Assembly: GCF_003363155.1 (NCBI RefSeq)
Contig: NZ_QRBE01000001.1
Coordinates: forward strand, 434,001-498,000
Direction: 5' to 3'
DNA length: 64,000 bases
From: Dyella monticola
GTDB lineage: Bacteria > Pseudomonadota > Gammaproteobacteria > Xanthomonadales > Rhodanobacteraceae
The notes beneath the pieces are model-generated. The model saw nothing but the letters and a program-made list of their open reading frames with translations. It was not told where the DNA came from and did not search any database. A program made the position numbers and the translations under genes. Positions 44,350-54,024 of the stretch are shown here, in pieces (within the stretch, counting starts at the first letter, position 1; every line of letters starts with the position of its first letter).

Positions 44350-45114
44350 TTAAAGTGGCGATTGCTGCGGCAGCACCACAACGCGGCTGATCATAGGCAC
44401 CGTTGTGTTCTGGCCGGCGCCGTTTGCTGCGCTTCCCGCCAGCGGATTGGTGAAGGTGAGCTGCAAATTGACCGAGCGCACCAGCGACCAATCAGTGCCA
44501 GAGGTGACTTGATCGGCGGTCATGTATTGCGTCACCGATTGCGTGTTGCCAGGATCCACGCCGTACTGGACAAGCAGGTTGGAAACGCCCGGTACAATGG
44601 TTTGGGCACTGCTTGTGCTGGTAGTGGTGCTTCCGTACGTTGATGTGGTCACCGTGCATACAAGATTGCCATTCGTGTCAATCGAGTATTCATTCACGAC
44701 CAATGTCTTATCGGCCTGTTGCTGACCCTGACAGTCCAGCCCGTTGCCGTCGGACATGAAGCGAACCTCGAGCGTGTCATTGGTGCCATGGGTGCCGTAG
44801 ATAAATTGCCCGGCGGCGGTGAAGTCGCCGGCGACAGGGAGCGCCCCGCTCAACGTGAGCAACGGGCTGGGCGGACTGGTGGAGTAGTTGTCGATGAGCG
44901 GGTAATAGCCCGCACTCTGCAGCGCGTTGGCCATGGTTGTCGTTGCGATGCGCTCGTTGTCCTGCAGTTGCGCCAACGAGCCTTGCGCATTGAACGTGTT
45001 GCGGGTTTGCAGCCAAAGGCTGAACAGGCCAGCCAGCAGAAACACGCCGATGGTCAGCGCAATCAGCAGCGAAATAATACTCAGGCCACGTTGGCGGGTT
45101 CGGATAGTGTTCAT
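44350..45114 (-). CDS. pilW: Type IV pilus minor pilin PilW
   Basis: 254 residues. Type III-like leader MNTIRTRQRGLSIISLLIAL, with cleavage after Gly10 giving LSIIS; the Glu5 position is Ser, as in other PilW proteins. A helix and a long beta-rich globular domain follow. It is three bases from pilV and 33 from pilX. Minor pilins PilV-PilW-PilX-FimT prime pilus assembly and carry PilY1 to the tip. Confidence 0.9.
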   Translation of the reverse strand: MNTIRTRQRGLSIISLLIALTIGVFLLAGLFSLWLQTRNTFNAQGSLAQLQDNERIATTTMANALQSAGYYPLIDNYSTSPPSPLLTLSGALPVAGDFTAAGQFIYGTHGTNDTLEVRFMSDGNGLDCQGQQQADKTLVVNEYSIDTNGNLVCTVTTSTYGSTTTSTSSAQTIVPGVSNLLVQYGVDPGNTQSVTQYMTADQVTSGTDWSLVRSVNLQLTFTNPLAGSAANGAGQNTTVPMISRVVVLPQQSPL

Positions 45115-45117
45115 GCT

Positions 45118-45690
45118 CTAGAACTCATTGAGCAGGGTGTAAGTGACAGTCGTGCCGTTGGTATTGCTTTGCGTGCCGGCATTGATCGCGGTGCTGGCCT
45201 TTTCCTGCCAGGTGAGCGTGATCGTGCAGATCACCGGCTGCGTGGCATTGCATTGGATCGAGGCACCGGTGGCATTGGGTACCAGTGAAAAGAACTCACT
45301 ACCCCAGGTCTGCAAATCAAAAGCCGCCATATCCGTGGCGTTGCCGCAACCGGAGCTTGTTGGCAGCCCGCAGGTGGTGGCTGTGCCGAGCGTGGTCACA
45401 CCGCCGATGCTTACGCCGCCACTGGATGAGCCGGATGCCGGCGCCAAGGTGATGGCCGTCGTAGGTACGAGGCTTGAGTTGTTCCAATAGCCCGGATTGG
45501 CCAACATGGCATCGGCCAGGCTTCTGGCCTGCACCGCCGCGATCGATTCCGTTTGGGAGGTATGCGTGCCAGCCAGGGATGTCGCCTGGATGGCAGCGAT
45601 GCCGAGCACACCGATCGAGATAATCACCAGGGCCACCAGCACTTCGATGAGGCTGTAACCATGGGCGCGTTTGCAGGGTGATCGCATCAT
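45118..45690 (-). CDS. pilV: Type IV pilus minor pilin PilV
   Basis: 190 residues from ATG 45690, which overlaps the fimT stop by 4 bases (an in-frame TTG lies two codons before). The leader ends KRAHG, with mature YSLIEVLVALVIISIGVLGI including the conserved Glu5. The C-terminal region carries four Cys (TTCGLPTSSGCGN, IQCN, VICTITL). Typical order fimT-pilV-pilW-pilX. Confidence 0.93.
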   Translation of the reverse strand: MMRSPCKRAHGYSLIEVLVALVIISIGVLGIAAIQATSLAGTHTSQTESIAAVQARSLADAMLANPGYWNNSSLVPTTAITLAPASGSSSGGVSIGGVTTLGTATTCGLPTSSGCGNATDMAAFDLQTWGSEFFSLVPNATGASIQCNATQPVICTITLTWQEKASTAINAGTQSNTNGTTVTYTLLNEF

Positions 45691-46316
45691 GGGCAACTGG
45701 AAGTCGGATAGGTTGAGTTGGTTTGCGGCGAGTGAACCTGGATGAGACCGGATTCCAAAAGGACCAGACAGCGGATCATGCTGGTGTCGTTGGTCGCGTC
45801 ATTGAGCGTGAGGTCGCCCTGGTTGGTTTGCGTGGCGTCGGTGCCGAAGCTCCCGGTGCCGCCCATCCGGTTGAACGTCATCGCATTGAGGGCGGGCGTG
45901 GTACCGCCGTTGACCGTGGAAACCAGCGTATCCGTCCCGGAAAATCCGTTATGGACGCGCAGCATCACATCACCCGCGCCGAACGTCTGATTGTTTGCAC
46001 TGTCGGTGAAGATGATCCAGCCGGTGTTCCACTCCGACGATGCACTGCATGCGGGCGTGGTCGTGGTTACGGCTGCGGTGGGGTCTGCCGACGGGCAGAT
46101 GGTGACGTCCATGCCCTCCTTGATGGCTTCTGAGCGCGCAAGCGCAACGTCAGCGGCGATCTGGTTGAGCTCGTCGGACATCCGATATTGCGTTACCAGG
46201 CTTTTATAGCCGGGAACGGCATACGCCAGAATGACCGCCATGATGATCACCACGACCATCATTTCGATCAGCGTAAAGCCGGCTGTCGCCCTGCGATGCT
46301 TGCGCATCGTGTCCAT
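45687..46316 (-). CDS. fimT: GspH/FimT-family pseudopilin
   Basis: 209 residues from ATG 46316, which has a GGGGGG site just upstream; the frame is open to 46355. The leader ends ATAG with mature FTLIEMMVVVIIMAVILAYA, including Glu5. The globular part has the GspH pattern (IAADVALARSEAIKEGMDVTICPS, EWNTGWIIFTD). It is first gene of the minor-pilin operon. Confidence 0.92.
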   Translation of the reverse strand: MDTMRKHRRATAGFTLIEMMVVVIIMAVILAYAVPGYKSLVTQYRMSDELNQIAADVALARSEAIKEGMDVTICPSADPTAAVTTTTPACSASSEWNTGWIIFTDSANNQTFGAGDVMLRVHNGFSGTDTLVSTVNGGTTPALNAMTFNRMGGTGSFGTDATQTNQGDLTLNDATNDTSMIRCLVLLESGLIQVHSPQTNSTYPTSSCP

Positions 46317-46355
46317 GTTCCCCCCGTGCGGCGTTGAAGCCGCATTGCACAGCAC

Positions 46356-46459
46356 TACCGGTATGCCGGTATCTCTTGCCCCCTACGCCTGGCTGGCAGA
46401 TCAACCCTAAGGCGCATAAGTACATGGGAATTATCTTGTAAGAAAAACCCCATTTACAT
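46356..46459 (-). promoter_or_regulatory. Possible promoter and leader hairpin of the minor-pilin operon
   Basis: On the minus strand TGTAAA (46453-46458), a 17-base spacer and GATAAT (46430-46435) form a weak -35 and good -10. The leader contains TACCGG-TATG-CCGGTA (46356-46371), a small hairpin 40 bases before fimT. No sigma-54 site or AlgR-like site was found. Low confidence. Confidence 0.35.
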
Positions 46460-46558
46460 TACCGCCTGTCGGCAGAACATCGCCGTTTGTCGTCGAAATA
46501 TTGACGGCCATCAAGAATTGGCGAGGACCGCGCTGCCCATGGCTTGACGGCGAGGCGG

Positions 46559-47245
46559 TTAAACCTCCGACCACATCCGTAGCAAATTGTGGTAACAGCC
46601 CGTGAGTTTTACCCGCGAGGCTTCGTCGGCGCTTGTCGCCGTGAGTCGCTGAACGGCATTGTCCAGGTCGAACAACACGGTGCGCTGGCCATCATCGCGA
46701 ATCATGCTCTGCACCCAGAAAAAACACGCCAGGCGCGTACCGCGCGTGACAGGGTTGACGCGATGGAGGCTGCTGGCGGGGTAGAGGATCATGTCGCCGG
46801 CAGGCAGCTTTACCGTCTGGGTGCCATAGGTGTCTTCCACCAGCAGTTCACCGCCGTCGTAGCTGTCGGGCGGAGCCAGGAACAGGGTAGCGGAGAGGTC
46901 CGTGCGGATTTTTTCGCCGCTGCCAGGCAACAGGCGCACCGCGCCGTCCACGTGGTTGCCGAAATGCATGCCGCCCTGGTAGCGGTTGAACATGGGGGGA
47001 TAGACGCGATGCGGCAATGCTGCGCTGATAAATAGCGGATGGCGCTCCAGTGCGGCGAGCACGATGGTGCCCAGTTCGCGTGCCAGTTCGGAGTTTTCGG
47101 CGATCTGCTGGTTTTGCTTGACGTGCGCGCCCTGGTGGCCCGCGGTGACGCGGCCGTCCACCCATGGCGCATGATCGGCGTTCAGTTGCTGGCGAAAATG
47201 CGCAAGTTGTTCGGGGTTGAGCACGTTGGCGATGTGCACCAGCAT
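46559..47245 (-). CDS. piuC: PiuC/YbiX-type Fe(II)-dependent hydroxylase
   Basis: 228 residues from ATG 47245; the frame is open much further upstream, but the start [20 protein letters not shown] is the family N-terminus. Fe(II) ligands are His98 and Asp100 (GNHVDGAVR) and His161 ([12 protein letters not shown]); Arg further on binds 2-oxoglutarate. PKHD-type oxygenases of this family are encoded with TonB-dependent siderophore receptors of the PiuA/Fiu type, as here (receptor gene 80 bases upstream). The physiological substrate is not settled. Confidence 0.93.
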   Translation of the reverse strand: MLVHIANVLNPEQLAHFRQQLNADHAPWVDGRVTAGHQGAHVKQNQQIAENSELARELGTIVLAALERHPLFISAALPHRVYPPMFNRYQGGMHFGNHVDGAVRLLPGSGEKIRTDLSATLFLAPPDSYDGGELLVEDTYGTQTVKLPAGDMILYPASSLHRVNPVTRGTRLACFFWVQSMIRDDGQRTVLFDLDNAVQRLTATSADEASRVKLTGCYHNLLRMWSEV

Positions 47246-47325
47246 GGATGGAACCTCTGAAGGCGCGGCGGTGGGGCGTGAAGCCGCTGGGCCCCGGCAT
47301 TCGCCGGAGCGACAGTGAGGCAAGG

Positions 47326-49530
47326 TTAGAACTTGTAGGTAAAGGTGACCATTTCCGTACGACCGATACCGGGCACCGAACGTCCACCATCGGACTGAAT
47401 CAAGGCGTCGAAGTAGCGCTTGTTGGCCAGGTTGAGCACGTTGAGGCGAATGTCGTAACTGGATTGATGGTACGCCATGGTGGCATCCCAGCGCGTATAG
47501 CCGCCGACGCCCACTGTATCCGTATTGGCAGCGTAGCGTTGCGACATATAGGTGGGGCCGCCGCCGGCTTCCCAGTGTTCGGCAAAGCGGTAGGTGGTCC
47601 ACGTGGTGAAGGTGTTGCGTGGCGTGTTGGCGGGCACGTTGCCTTGCGTGCCATCGACCGCCTTGACGATCCTGCCGTCCATGTAGCTGTAGCCGGAGAA
47701 GACCTGCCAGTTCTTGGTGAGATGGCCGACCATGCCGAACTCCGCACCACGCACGCGGATGTTGCCATCGAGCGTGTATTCGCCCGATGAGGTTTCGCTG
47801 CGTGCGTTGGTCTGCTCCAGGTTATAGAGCGCGGCGTTGATGGCGAGTACATCGTCGATCAGATTCCACTTGCCGCCGATTTCGTAGGAGCGATTTTTCT
47901 CCGGCGCCAGATCCTGCGTGCCACTGGTGAGCGTGAGCTGTTCCAGCGAGGGATCGAACGAGGTGCCGTACGACACGTAGTAGGACTGCTTTTCGTCCGG
48001 CTGATAAATCACCCCGCCGCGCACGCTGGTGAAGTACACGGTCTGTTGCGCGTAGGCAGGCAGCGAAACGGTATTGCTGATGTGCGCGTCGAATTCATCG
48101 CGACGCACGCCGGCCACCACCATCCACTGGTCGTTGAGCCTGATCGTATCGTTGGCATAGACCGCCGCGGTTTTGCCGACCGATTGCGCGTAATTGCCGA
48201 CGGTGGTGGTGACGTTCGAGGGCGTGGCTTCCTGCACCGGATCGAGCAGCGAAAGCAACGGCAAGCCGTTACGCGTATAGCCTTGGTTGTTGTACGTCTC
48301 CCGCGCCAGTTCCACGCCACTGACCAGCGTGTGCTGCAAGCTGCCCGTGTCGAACTGCGTGGTCAGGTCGGTCTGGCTGTCGAGAATGGTGTCGTGAATG
48401 ACGCGATCGTGACTGGCCAACTGCACGTAGAGGTCTTGCAGCGGCAAATCAGTGGGATTGCCCAGCGTTTTGTTGAGCGTGACACCCGTGTTCGTCACCA
48501 CGCTGTTGGCCGCGGTTTCGCGTGCGTCGGTGTCGTACTGGCTGTACATCAACTGCGTACGCAGCTTCACCTGATCGGAGAACGCATGTTCCAGGCGCGC
48601 GTTGAATTCGTTGACGCTCTGGTTGGTGCGGTCGTCGGTCAGTCCGTACCAGTTTTTGTAATTGACATCCGCAGGGTGACCGTTGATGGGCGGGAGGCCG
48701 TAATCGGGCATGTCGTGATTGCGTTGGACCAATGCCGAAAGCGTGATTTGCGTCGGCGTGCCGATGCCAAAGCGCAGCGATGGGGCAATGCCGGCATCCT
48801 GGTTTTTCTGCACGTCGCGCGTGGTGTGCATGTCCTGGCCGTAAACATTCACGCGCATCGCGGCGGTGTTGGACAGCGGCTGGTTGAAATCGGCCGTCAT
48901 GCGGTAACGGTCACTGGTGCCGGCGGTGGCGGTGATCTGGCCGAACGGATTCAGTTGCGGCTCCTTGGTCACCTGGTTGATCACGCCGCCGGTGGAGCCG
49001 CGTCCAAACAGCATGGACGACGGGCCTTTGAGCACTTCCACTGCGTCCAGGTCAAAAATGTCGCGGTAATACTGGCCGGGATCGCGGAAGCCATCGAGAT
49101 AAATATCGGTACGCGCCGTGAAACCGCGCAGGTTGATGTTGTTGCCGATCTGGCCACCCTCCGCGCCACCGATGGTGATGCCCGGCACGTTGCGCAGCGC
49201 ATCTTGCAGCGAGGTGGCGCCTTGCGCATCGAGCAGGTCTCGATTCACCACGACCACCGTCTGCGGGATATCGCGCAGCGATGTGGGCACCTTGGCGCCG
49301 ACGGTGGAGACATCGGAATCGTAGTCGTTGCCGACGATGCTGCCGGTCACGTGCACAGAGCTCAGCGTCTGGGGTTTGCTGGTATTGGTGTCGCCTTGCG
49401 ACGCGCTGCTTGTCGGGCTGCCGGCGCTGTCGGAGGCGCCGGTATTGGTTTGCGCATGCGTGGTGGCCGGAAGGCTAAGGGCAACCAGCAAGGCAGCGTG
49501 CAGGGGAGAAACGCGGAAGTTGGCAGGCAT
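47326..49530 (-). CDS. fiu: TonB-dependent catecholate siderophore receptor (Fiu/PiuA-like)
   Basis: 734 residues from ATG 49530, giving a signal peptide ending THAQ. The plug domain (about residues 70-185) has [33 protein letters not shown] and the sequence [20 protein letters not shown] typical of siderophore receptors. The 22-strand barrel ends with the C-terminal Phe ([10 protein letters not shown]). The neighbouring piuC gene points to the Fiu/PiuA group, which takes up monomeric catecholate iron complexes. Iron regulation is likely through the site at 49655. Confidence 0.9.
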   Translation of the reverse strand: MPANFRVSPLHAALLVALSLPATTHAQTNTGASDSAGSPTSSASQGDTNTSKPQTLSSVHVTGSIVGNDYDSDVSTVGAKVPTSLRDIPQTVVVVNRDLLDAQGATSLQDALRNVPGITIGGAEGGQIGNNINLRGFTARTDIYLDGFRDPGQYYRDIFDLDAVEVLKGPSSMLFGRGSTGGVINQVTKEPQLNPFGQITATAGTSDRYRMTADFNQPLSNTAAMRVNVYGQDMHTTRDVQKNQDAGIAPSLRFGIGTPTQITLSALVQRNHDMPDYGLPPINGHPADVNYKNWYGLTDDRTNQSVNEFNARLEHAFSDQVKLRTQLMYSQYDTDARETAANSVVTNTGVTLNKTLGNPTDLPLQDLYVQLASHDRVIHDTILDSQTDLTTQFDTGSLQHTLVSGVELARETYNNQGYTRNGLPLLSLLDPVQEATPSNVTTTVGNYAQSVGKTAAVYANDTIRLNDQWMVVAGVRRDEFDAHISNTVSLPAYAQQTVYFTSVRGGVIYQPDEKQSYYVSYGTSFDPSLEQLTLTSGTQDLAPEKNRSYEIGGKWNLIDDVLAINAALYNLEQTNARSETSSGEYTLDGNIRVRGAEFGMVGHLTKNWQVFSGYSYMDGRIVKAVDGTQGNVPANTPRNTFTTWTTYRFAEHWEAGGGPTYMSQRYAANTDTVGVGGYTRWDATMAYHQSSYDIRLNVLNLANKRYFDALIQSDGGRSVPGIGRTEMVTFTYKF

Positions 49531-49654
49531 AGGTCGTCGGGTGGCAAGGTGAGAGGGACGCCCGAATGCGTGATTGGCTTGCTGAATGCGCCACCAGAGC
49601 ACGGCCCTGGGCGCGTCATTCACTTCCGCTTGCTGCCTCACACGAGCGCTTCGT

Positions 49655-49677
49655 AAATGCGAATCGTTTTTATTATC
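49655..49677. promoter_or_regulatory. Candidate Fur box upstream of the siderophore receptor
   Basis: Minus-strand reading GATAATAAAAACGATTCGCA with ATT following. In one register about 9 of 15 core positions match TGATAAT-N-ATTATCA, and the flanking GATAAT adds a further hexamer. It is 125 bases upstream of the receptor ATG. Moderate match only; the gene type makes Fur control probable. Confidence 0.45.
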
Positions 49678-49736
49678 ACACGCCGTTACGGAGTTGTGAA
49701 GCGGTCGTGCCCAGCAGGAAAAGGGACGCAGTGTTT

Positions 49737-49763
49737 CGTCCCCCGGCTTTCGCCGGGGCGACG
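49737..49763. repeat. Palindromic repeat CGTC-CCCCGG type
   Basis: CGTCCCCCGG (49737-49746), loop CTTTCG, CCGGGGCGACG (49753-49763) with one bulged base. Variant of the repeat at 29159. The 307-base gap 49531-49837 holds this element, the candidate Fur box and a terminator. Confidence 0.65.
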
Positions 49764-49780
49764 GGCATCAAGCTAAATAA

Positions 49781-49808
49781 AAAGGCCCCGCATAAATGCG
49801 GGGCCTTT
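49781..49808 (-). terminator. Terminator after the M13 peptidase gene
   Basis: Perfect 12 bp stem AAAGGCCCCGCA (49781-49792) / TGCGGGGCCTTT (49797-49808), loop TAAA. On the minus strand it is followed by TTATTTAGC, extending the stem's Ts; the plus strand has CGTTTTT, so it may work both ways. It lies 29 bases beyond the M13 peptidase stop. Confidence 0.85.
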
Positions 49809-49837
49809 CGTTTTTCACTCATTACTGAGCGGGCGAC

Positions 49838-51964
49838 TTACCAGATCTTCACTTGCTTATCGCCGTCGCGAACCATCGCATCGCCGGCTTTGCACTGGAA
49901 CGCTTCAGCGAACGCGGGCATGTTGGACGGTGCGCCGATCGCGCGCAGCGAAGCGGGGGCGTGCGGATCGATATTGAGATACAGCTCCGCCTGCTTCTCG
50001 CGGATGTTTTCGCGCCACACACGTGCCCAGCTCAGGAAGAAGCGCTGATCCTGCGTGTAGCCGTCGATCTTCTGCTGCGCTTCGGCGGGGTTCTTCTTCA
50101 ACGCATCCTGCAGCGCGTCGTACGACACGTTCAGGCCACCCAGATCGGCGATGTTTTCGCCCAGGGTCAGCTGGCCATTCACGTGCAGATCCGGCTTGTC
50201 CTTGAGCGGCGCATAGCCGTTGAACTGATCGACCAGCTTGCCGGTGCGTGCCTTGAACTGTGTCGTGTCCTGCGCCGTCCACCAGTCGGCCTTGTTGCCG
50301 TCGCCGTCGAACTGCGAACCTTGATCGTCGAAGCCATGGCTGGATTCGTGGCCGATCACCGCACCGATGCCGCCGTAGTTGATCGCGTCGTCGCCGTTGG
50401 CATAGAAGAACGGCGGCTGCAGGATCGCTGCCGGGAAGTTGATGGTGTTGGTGCTGGGGTCGTAGTAGGCGTTGACGGTTTGTGGCGTCATGCCCCACTC
50501 GGTGCGATCGGTGGGTTTGCCGATGTGGCCGATATCCCAGTCGTAGTTGAACTTGGCGGCGGCCATCACGTCGCCGTAGTAGTCGCCTTGCTTCACATCC
50601 AGGCCGTCCCAGCTACGCCAGTGATCCGGATAGCCGATCTTGGGCAGGAATTTGTTCCACTTGTCGATCGCCTTCTGCTTGGTGGCGTCGCTCATCCAGT
50701 CCAGATGCTCGATGCGATTCTTCAGCGCCTCGCGCACGTTGGTAACCAGTTCCTGCGCGCGCTGCTTGGCTTCGGGGGTGAATTCCTTGGCGACGTAGAG
50801 CTGACCCAACGCTTCGCCCATCGAGCCGTTGACGGCACCCAGCACGCGCTTCCAACGCGCCTTCTGCTCCGGCTGACCGGAAAGTGTTTTGCCGTAGAAG
50901 TCGAAGCGGTTGTCCTGGAAGGCGGTGCTCAGGTACGGCGACGCATCGTCGATGGTGTGGAAGCGCAGGTACGCCTGCCACTGCGAAATCGGCGCGGTGG
51001 CCAGCAGCTTGTCGAATTCAGCGAAGAACTTCGGCTGCGACAGCGAGAAGCCCTTGTCGATGGTCAGGCCCTGGGCCTTGAAGAAGTCATTCCAGTTGAA
51101 GTGCGGCGTGATCTTGTCGGCCTGGGCCACGGTCACGAAGTGGTATTCGTTGTCCAGGTTGCGCAATTGCGTCGGCGAGAGCGAGGACTGGGCAAGCTTG
51201 GTTTCGAACGCCAGTACTTCGTCGGCCTGCTTCTTGGCATCGGCGTCGGAGACGCCGGTCAACGCCAGCGACTTGGCGATGTAGGCCTTGTAGGCATCGC
51301 GCAGGTCGGCGTATTTGGCGTCGGTGTAATAGTCCGGCGTGGGCAGGCCCAGGCCCGACTGGTTGGCGAAGCCGATCTGGATCTTGGCGTCCTTGAAGTC
51401 GGCGCCCGAGCCGAAGTCGAACACCTGCTTGTCGCCTTGGGCGTAGCTGTCGGTGATGTACTTGGCCACGTCGGACGGCGTCTTCAGCGTGTCGATCTTC
51501 TCAAGCTTCGGCTTGATCGGGTCGTCGCCGAGCTTGTTGATGGCGTCTTCATCCATGCCGGCCTGATACAGGTAGCCGATCTTCTGCTCGATCGAGCCCG
51601 GCTTGGCCTGTGCGGCGTTTTTCGCGGCGGCGTCGGCGATGTCGTGCTGGGTGTCCAGGCTCTTTTCGGCAAGCTGGTTGAACGCACCCCAGCTGGTGCG
51701 ATCCTGCGGGATCGGGTTGGCGCCAATCCATTTAGCGTTGACGAAGCCGTTGAAGTCCTGGCAGGCATTGATGCTGCTGTCGAGCTCGCCGGCGTCGAAC
51801 ACGCTGGCCGATTTGGCCGTGCTGGCGGTGGTGGCCGCGGCGGCCGGGGCGCTGGACGACTTGGCCGGTGCTGGCGCGGCGGCCTGTTCCTGCTTGCCGC
51901 AGGCGGCCAGGGCAAAGGTCACGCTGGCGGCGAGCAGCAGGGGCTTCAAGTGCTTGTAGGTCAT
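49838..51964 (-). CDS. M13-family (neprilysin-like) metallopeptidase lipoprotein
   Basis: 708 residues from ATG 51964, with AGAGGG about six bases upstream; the frame is open to 52066. Lipoprotein signal ASVTFALAACGKQ (Cys near residue 21), then an Ala/Ser/Pro-rich linker to about residue 55. The zinc site is His539 and His543 in VIGHESSHGFDDQGS, with GENIADLGGL giving the third ligand Glu. The C-terminal sequence ends with a motif beginning NMPAFAEAFQCK. Periplasm-facing oligopeptidase (PepO-like). Confidence 0.95.
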   Translation of the reverse strand: MTYKHLKPLLLAASVTFALAACGKQEQAAAPAPAKSSSAPAAAATTASTAKSASVFDAGELDSSINACQDFNGFVNAKWIGANPIPQDRTSWGAFNQLAEKSLDTQHDIADAAAKNAAQAKPGSIEQKIGYLYQAGMDEDAINKLGDDPIKPKLEKIDTLKTPSDVAKYITDSYAQGDKQVFDFGSGADFKDAKIQIGFANQSGLGLPTPDYYTDAKYADLRDAYKAYIAKSLALTGVSDADAKKQADEVLAFETKLAQSSLSPTQLRNLDNEYHFVTVAQADKITPHFNWNDFFKAQGLTIDKGFSLSQPKFFAEFDKLLATAPISQWQAYLRFHTIDDASPYLSTAFQDNRFDFYGKTLSGQPEQKARWKRVLGAVNGSMGEALGQLYVAKEFTPEAKQRAQELVTNVREALKNRIEHLDWMSDATKQKAIDKWNKFLPKIGYPDHWRSWDGLDVKQGDYYGDVMAAAKFNYDWDIGHIGKPTDRTEWGMTPQTVNAYYDPSTNTINFPAAILQPPFFYANGDDAINYGGIGAVIGHESSHGFDDQGSQFDGDGNKADWWTAQDTTQFKARTGKLVDQFNGYAPLKDKPDLHVNGQLTLGENIADLGGLNVSYDALQDALKKNPAEAQQKIDGYTQDQRFFLSWARVWRENIREKQAELYLNIDPHAPASLRAIGAPSNMPAFAEAFQCKAGDAMVRDGDKQVKIW

Positions 51965-52293
51965 GTATGTCCCTCTATATGGAATGTGGCGAATCGCCCG
52001 CAGGCGGGCCCCGGTGTGTGTGGGTCGTTCCCGTTTCCTGACGGCACGGGCGGTTCGCGACCACAACCCTTCAAGCTAGGCCATGAGTCATGGTGTACAC
52101 AGTGTCAAAGGTCAGGGGTGGGGTAGGGGTCCGACTGGGCCGTTTGTACGGGAATGCCCGTGGAAGTTTTTGGCCGAGCGCCAGGTCCAGTGCGTCGTCG
52201 TATCGCTGTTATGAGGGTGTCATGCCGGCTGCGTATGGTCGGGGATATCACGCTTAGGGGAGCGTGCCCATTGACCGTCATCCGGAGACTGCC
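51965..52293. other. Intergenic region between divergent M13 peptidase and phospholipase genes
   Basis: A 329-base divergent promoter region without a gene. A minus-strand TTGACA lies at 52103-52108 but no good -10 is found at proper spacing. A perfect octamer palindrome GTGTACAC is at 52093-52100. Short open frames here have no ribosome binding site. Nothing else is evident. Confidence 0.4.
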
Positions 52294-53928
52294 ATGCGCA
52301 CCCGTCTTGCTGTCTGCCTCGCCGCTTGTCTGCTTACCCTGTCCGTTGCTTCGTCTGCTCAAGATCCCCATTCCGCCGATTTCAACCGTGGCGGCGACCA
52401 CGCACGCACGGCCACGCCGATCAAGCATCTGGTCGTGATCTTTCAGGAAAACGTTTCGTTTGATCATTATTTCGGCACCTATCCGTATGCCCAGAATCTG
52501 CGGGGCGAGCCGAGGTTCTATCCGGCGCCGTTCACGCCCAAGGTCAACGGCCTGACACCGGCGTTGCTGGCCAACAACCCGAATGCGTCCAACGCCGGCA
52601 ATGGCGTCGGTGCCATCAACCCGTTCCGCCTGTCGCCCTCGCAGGCCGCTACCGCCGACCAGGATCACGATTACCAGCCTGAACAGCAGGCCTTCGATAA
52701 CGGCAAGATGGACCTGTTCCCCGAATTCACCGGTTCGGGTGAAACCCTGCCTGGCGCCAGCGCGGCGCAGGACAGCAACGGTCAGGTGATGGCGTACTTC
52801 GACGGCAATACCGTGACCGCCATGTGGAACTATGCGCAGCACTTCGCGATGAGCGACAACAGCTACGGCTCGACCTTCGGCGCGTCCACGCAAGGTGCCA
52901 TCAATCTGATTTCGGGCCAGACCAACGGTGTCGTCGATTCGATCGCCGCCGGCGGCGTGGAAGTGGCCGACGGCCAGGGCGGCTACACGCTGATAAGCGA
53001 TGCGGACCCCACCGATGACGTGTGCTCCACCAGCAGCGGTGCGCGCGTGCATATGGGTGGCAAGAATATCGGTGACCTGCTCAATGCCAAGGGCATCACC
53101 TGGGGCTTCTTCGAGGGCGGTTTCGACCTGAGCACGGTCAACGCCAATGGCACCACCGGCTGCGCACGCAGCACGCTGTCCACCGTGACCAACACGGTGA
53201 AGGCTGACTACATCCCGCACCATCAGCCGTTCCAGTACTACACCAGCACCGCCAACCCCAACCACACGCGCCCGACCTCGGTAGCAATGATCGGCCATCA
53301 GGGCGATGCGGCGAACCATCAGTACGACATCAATGATTTCTACGCCGCCGTCCAGGCGCACAATATGCCGGCCGTGAGCTTCCTAAAAGCGCCAGGCTAT
53401 GAGGATGGCCACGCCGGTTACTCCGATCCGCTCGATGAGCAGACCTTCGTCACCACGGTAATCAACTTCCTCCAGAAGCAGCCGGAATGGCGCGACACCG
53501 CGGTGGTGATTGCCTATGACGACTCCGACGGCTGGTACGACCACCAGGCTTCGCCGCATGTCAATGGCTCGCAGACCAGCGACGATTCGTTGACCGGCAC
53601 GGGCCAGTGCGAAGCGCGCGGTACGTTGTCAGGCATCAACAGCAACGGCAAACCCGTGCAGGGTCGCTGCGGCTTCGGTCCGCGCCTGCCGATGCTGGTG
53701 ATTTCGCCGTGGGCACGCCACAACTATGTCGATCACACGCTCACGGATCAGACCTCGATCACACGCTTCATCGAAGACAACTGGCTCAATGCTGAGCGCC
53801 TGGGTGGTGGTTCGTACGACACGCTGTCCGGTCCGATCAATGGCATGTTTGATTTCAATGCGCCGTTTGCGATGAACAACCGCCTGTTCTTGAATGAAAG
53901 CACGGGCGAGCCGGAATCTGGGCACTGA
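52294..53928 (+). CDS. Secreted phospholipase C / acid phosphatase (phosphoesterase family)
   Basis: 544 residues from ATG 52294 with GGAGA upstream. The signal peptide ends near ASSAQ (residue about 22). The family's N-terminal motif IKHLVVIFQENVSFDHYFGT holds the metal-binding Glu-Asn. VIAYDDSDGWYDH carries further metal ligands (Asp-Asp, Asp, His), and LPMLVISPWARHNYVDH is near the C-terminus. Related to PlcC and to AcpA-type acid phosphatases, so phosphocholine lipids or phosphomonoesters are both possible substrates. Single gene with a strong terminator. Confidence 0.92.
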   Translation: MRTRLAVCLAACLLTLSVASSAQDPHSADFNRGGDHARTATPIKHLVVIFQENVSFDHYFGTYPYAQNLRGEPRFYPAPFTPKVNGLTPALLANNPNASNAGNGVGAINPFRLSPSQAATADQDHDYQPEQQAFDNGKMDLFPEFTGSGETLPGASAAQDSNGQVMAYFDGNTVTAMWNYAQHFAMSDNSYGSTFGASTQGAINLISGQTNGVVDSIAAGGVEVADGQGGYTLISDADPTDDVCSTSSGARVHMGGKNIGDLLNAKGITWGFFEGGFDLSTVNANGTTGCARSTLSTVTNTVKADYIPHHQPFQYYTSTANPNHTRPTSVAMIGHQGDAANHQYDINDFYAAVQAHNMPAVSFLKAPGYEDGHAGYSDPLDEQTFVTTVINFLQKQPEWRDTAVVIAYDDSDGWYDHQASPHVNGSQTSDDSLTGTGQCEARGTLSGINSNGKPVQGRCGFGPRLPMLVISPWARHNYVDHTLTDQTSITRFIEDNWLNAERLGGGSYDTLSGPINGMFDFNAPFAMNNRLFLNESTGEPESGH

Positions 53929-53967
53929 TAAGCATGTGCGCCTGACGATGGCGTGATTCGGTAGTGC

Positions 53968-54008
53968 GCATCGCCCCATTCCCATGGGGCGATGCTTTTT
54001 TGTTTTTC
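53968..54008 (+). terminator. Rho-independent terminator after the phospholipase gene
   Basis: Perfect 12 bp stem GCATCGCCCCAT (53968-53979) / ATGGGGCGATGC (53984-53995), loop TCCC, followed by TTTTTTGTTTTT. It ends just 17 bases before the multicopper oxidase start. Confidence 0.93.
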
Positions 54009-54024
54009 AACGGAAGCCAACCCA

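Noticed and set aside
46317-46558. Sigma-54 promoter for the minor-pilin operon
   Set aside because: No GG-N10-GC element with proper flanks was found on the minus strand.
46559-47602. Longer start for the PiuC gene at 47602
   Set aside because: The added 119 residues are out-of-frame shadow of the receptor barrel; the family start is ATG 47245.
52093-52100. GTGTACAC octamer as an operator
   Set aside because: Too short and without a second copy or extension; mentioned only as content of the gap.
49853-52126. Plus-strand open frame of 757 codons opposite the M13 peptidase
   Set aside because: Composition is that of an antisense shadow (Val/Gly/Arg-rich) and the minus-strand gene has HESSH and a lipoprotein signal.
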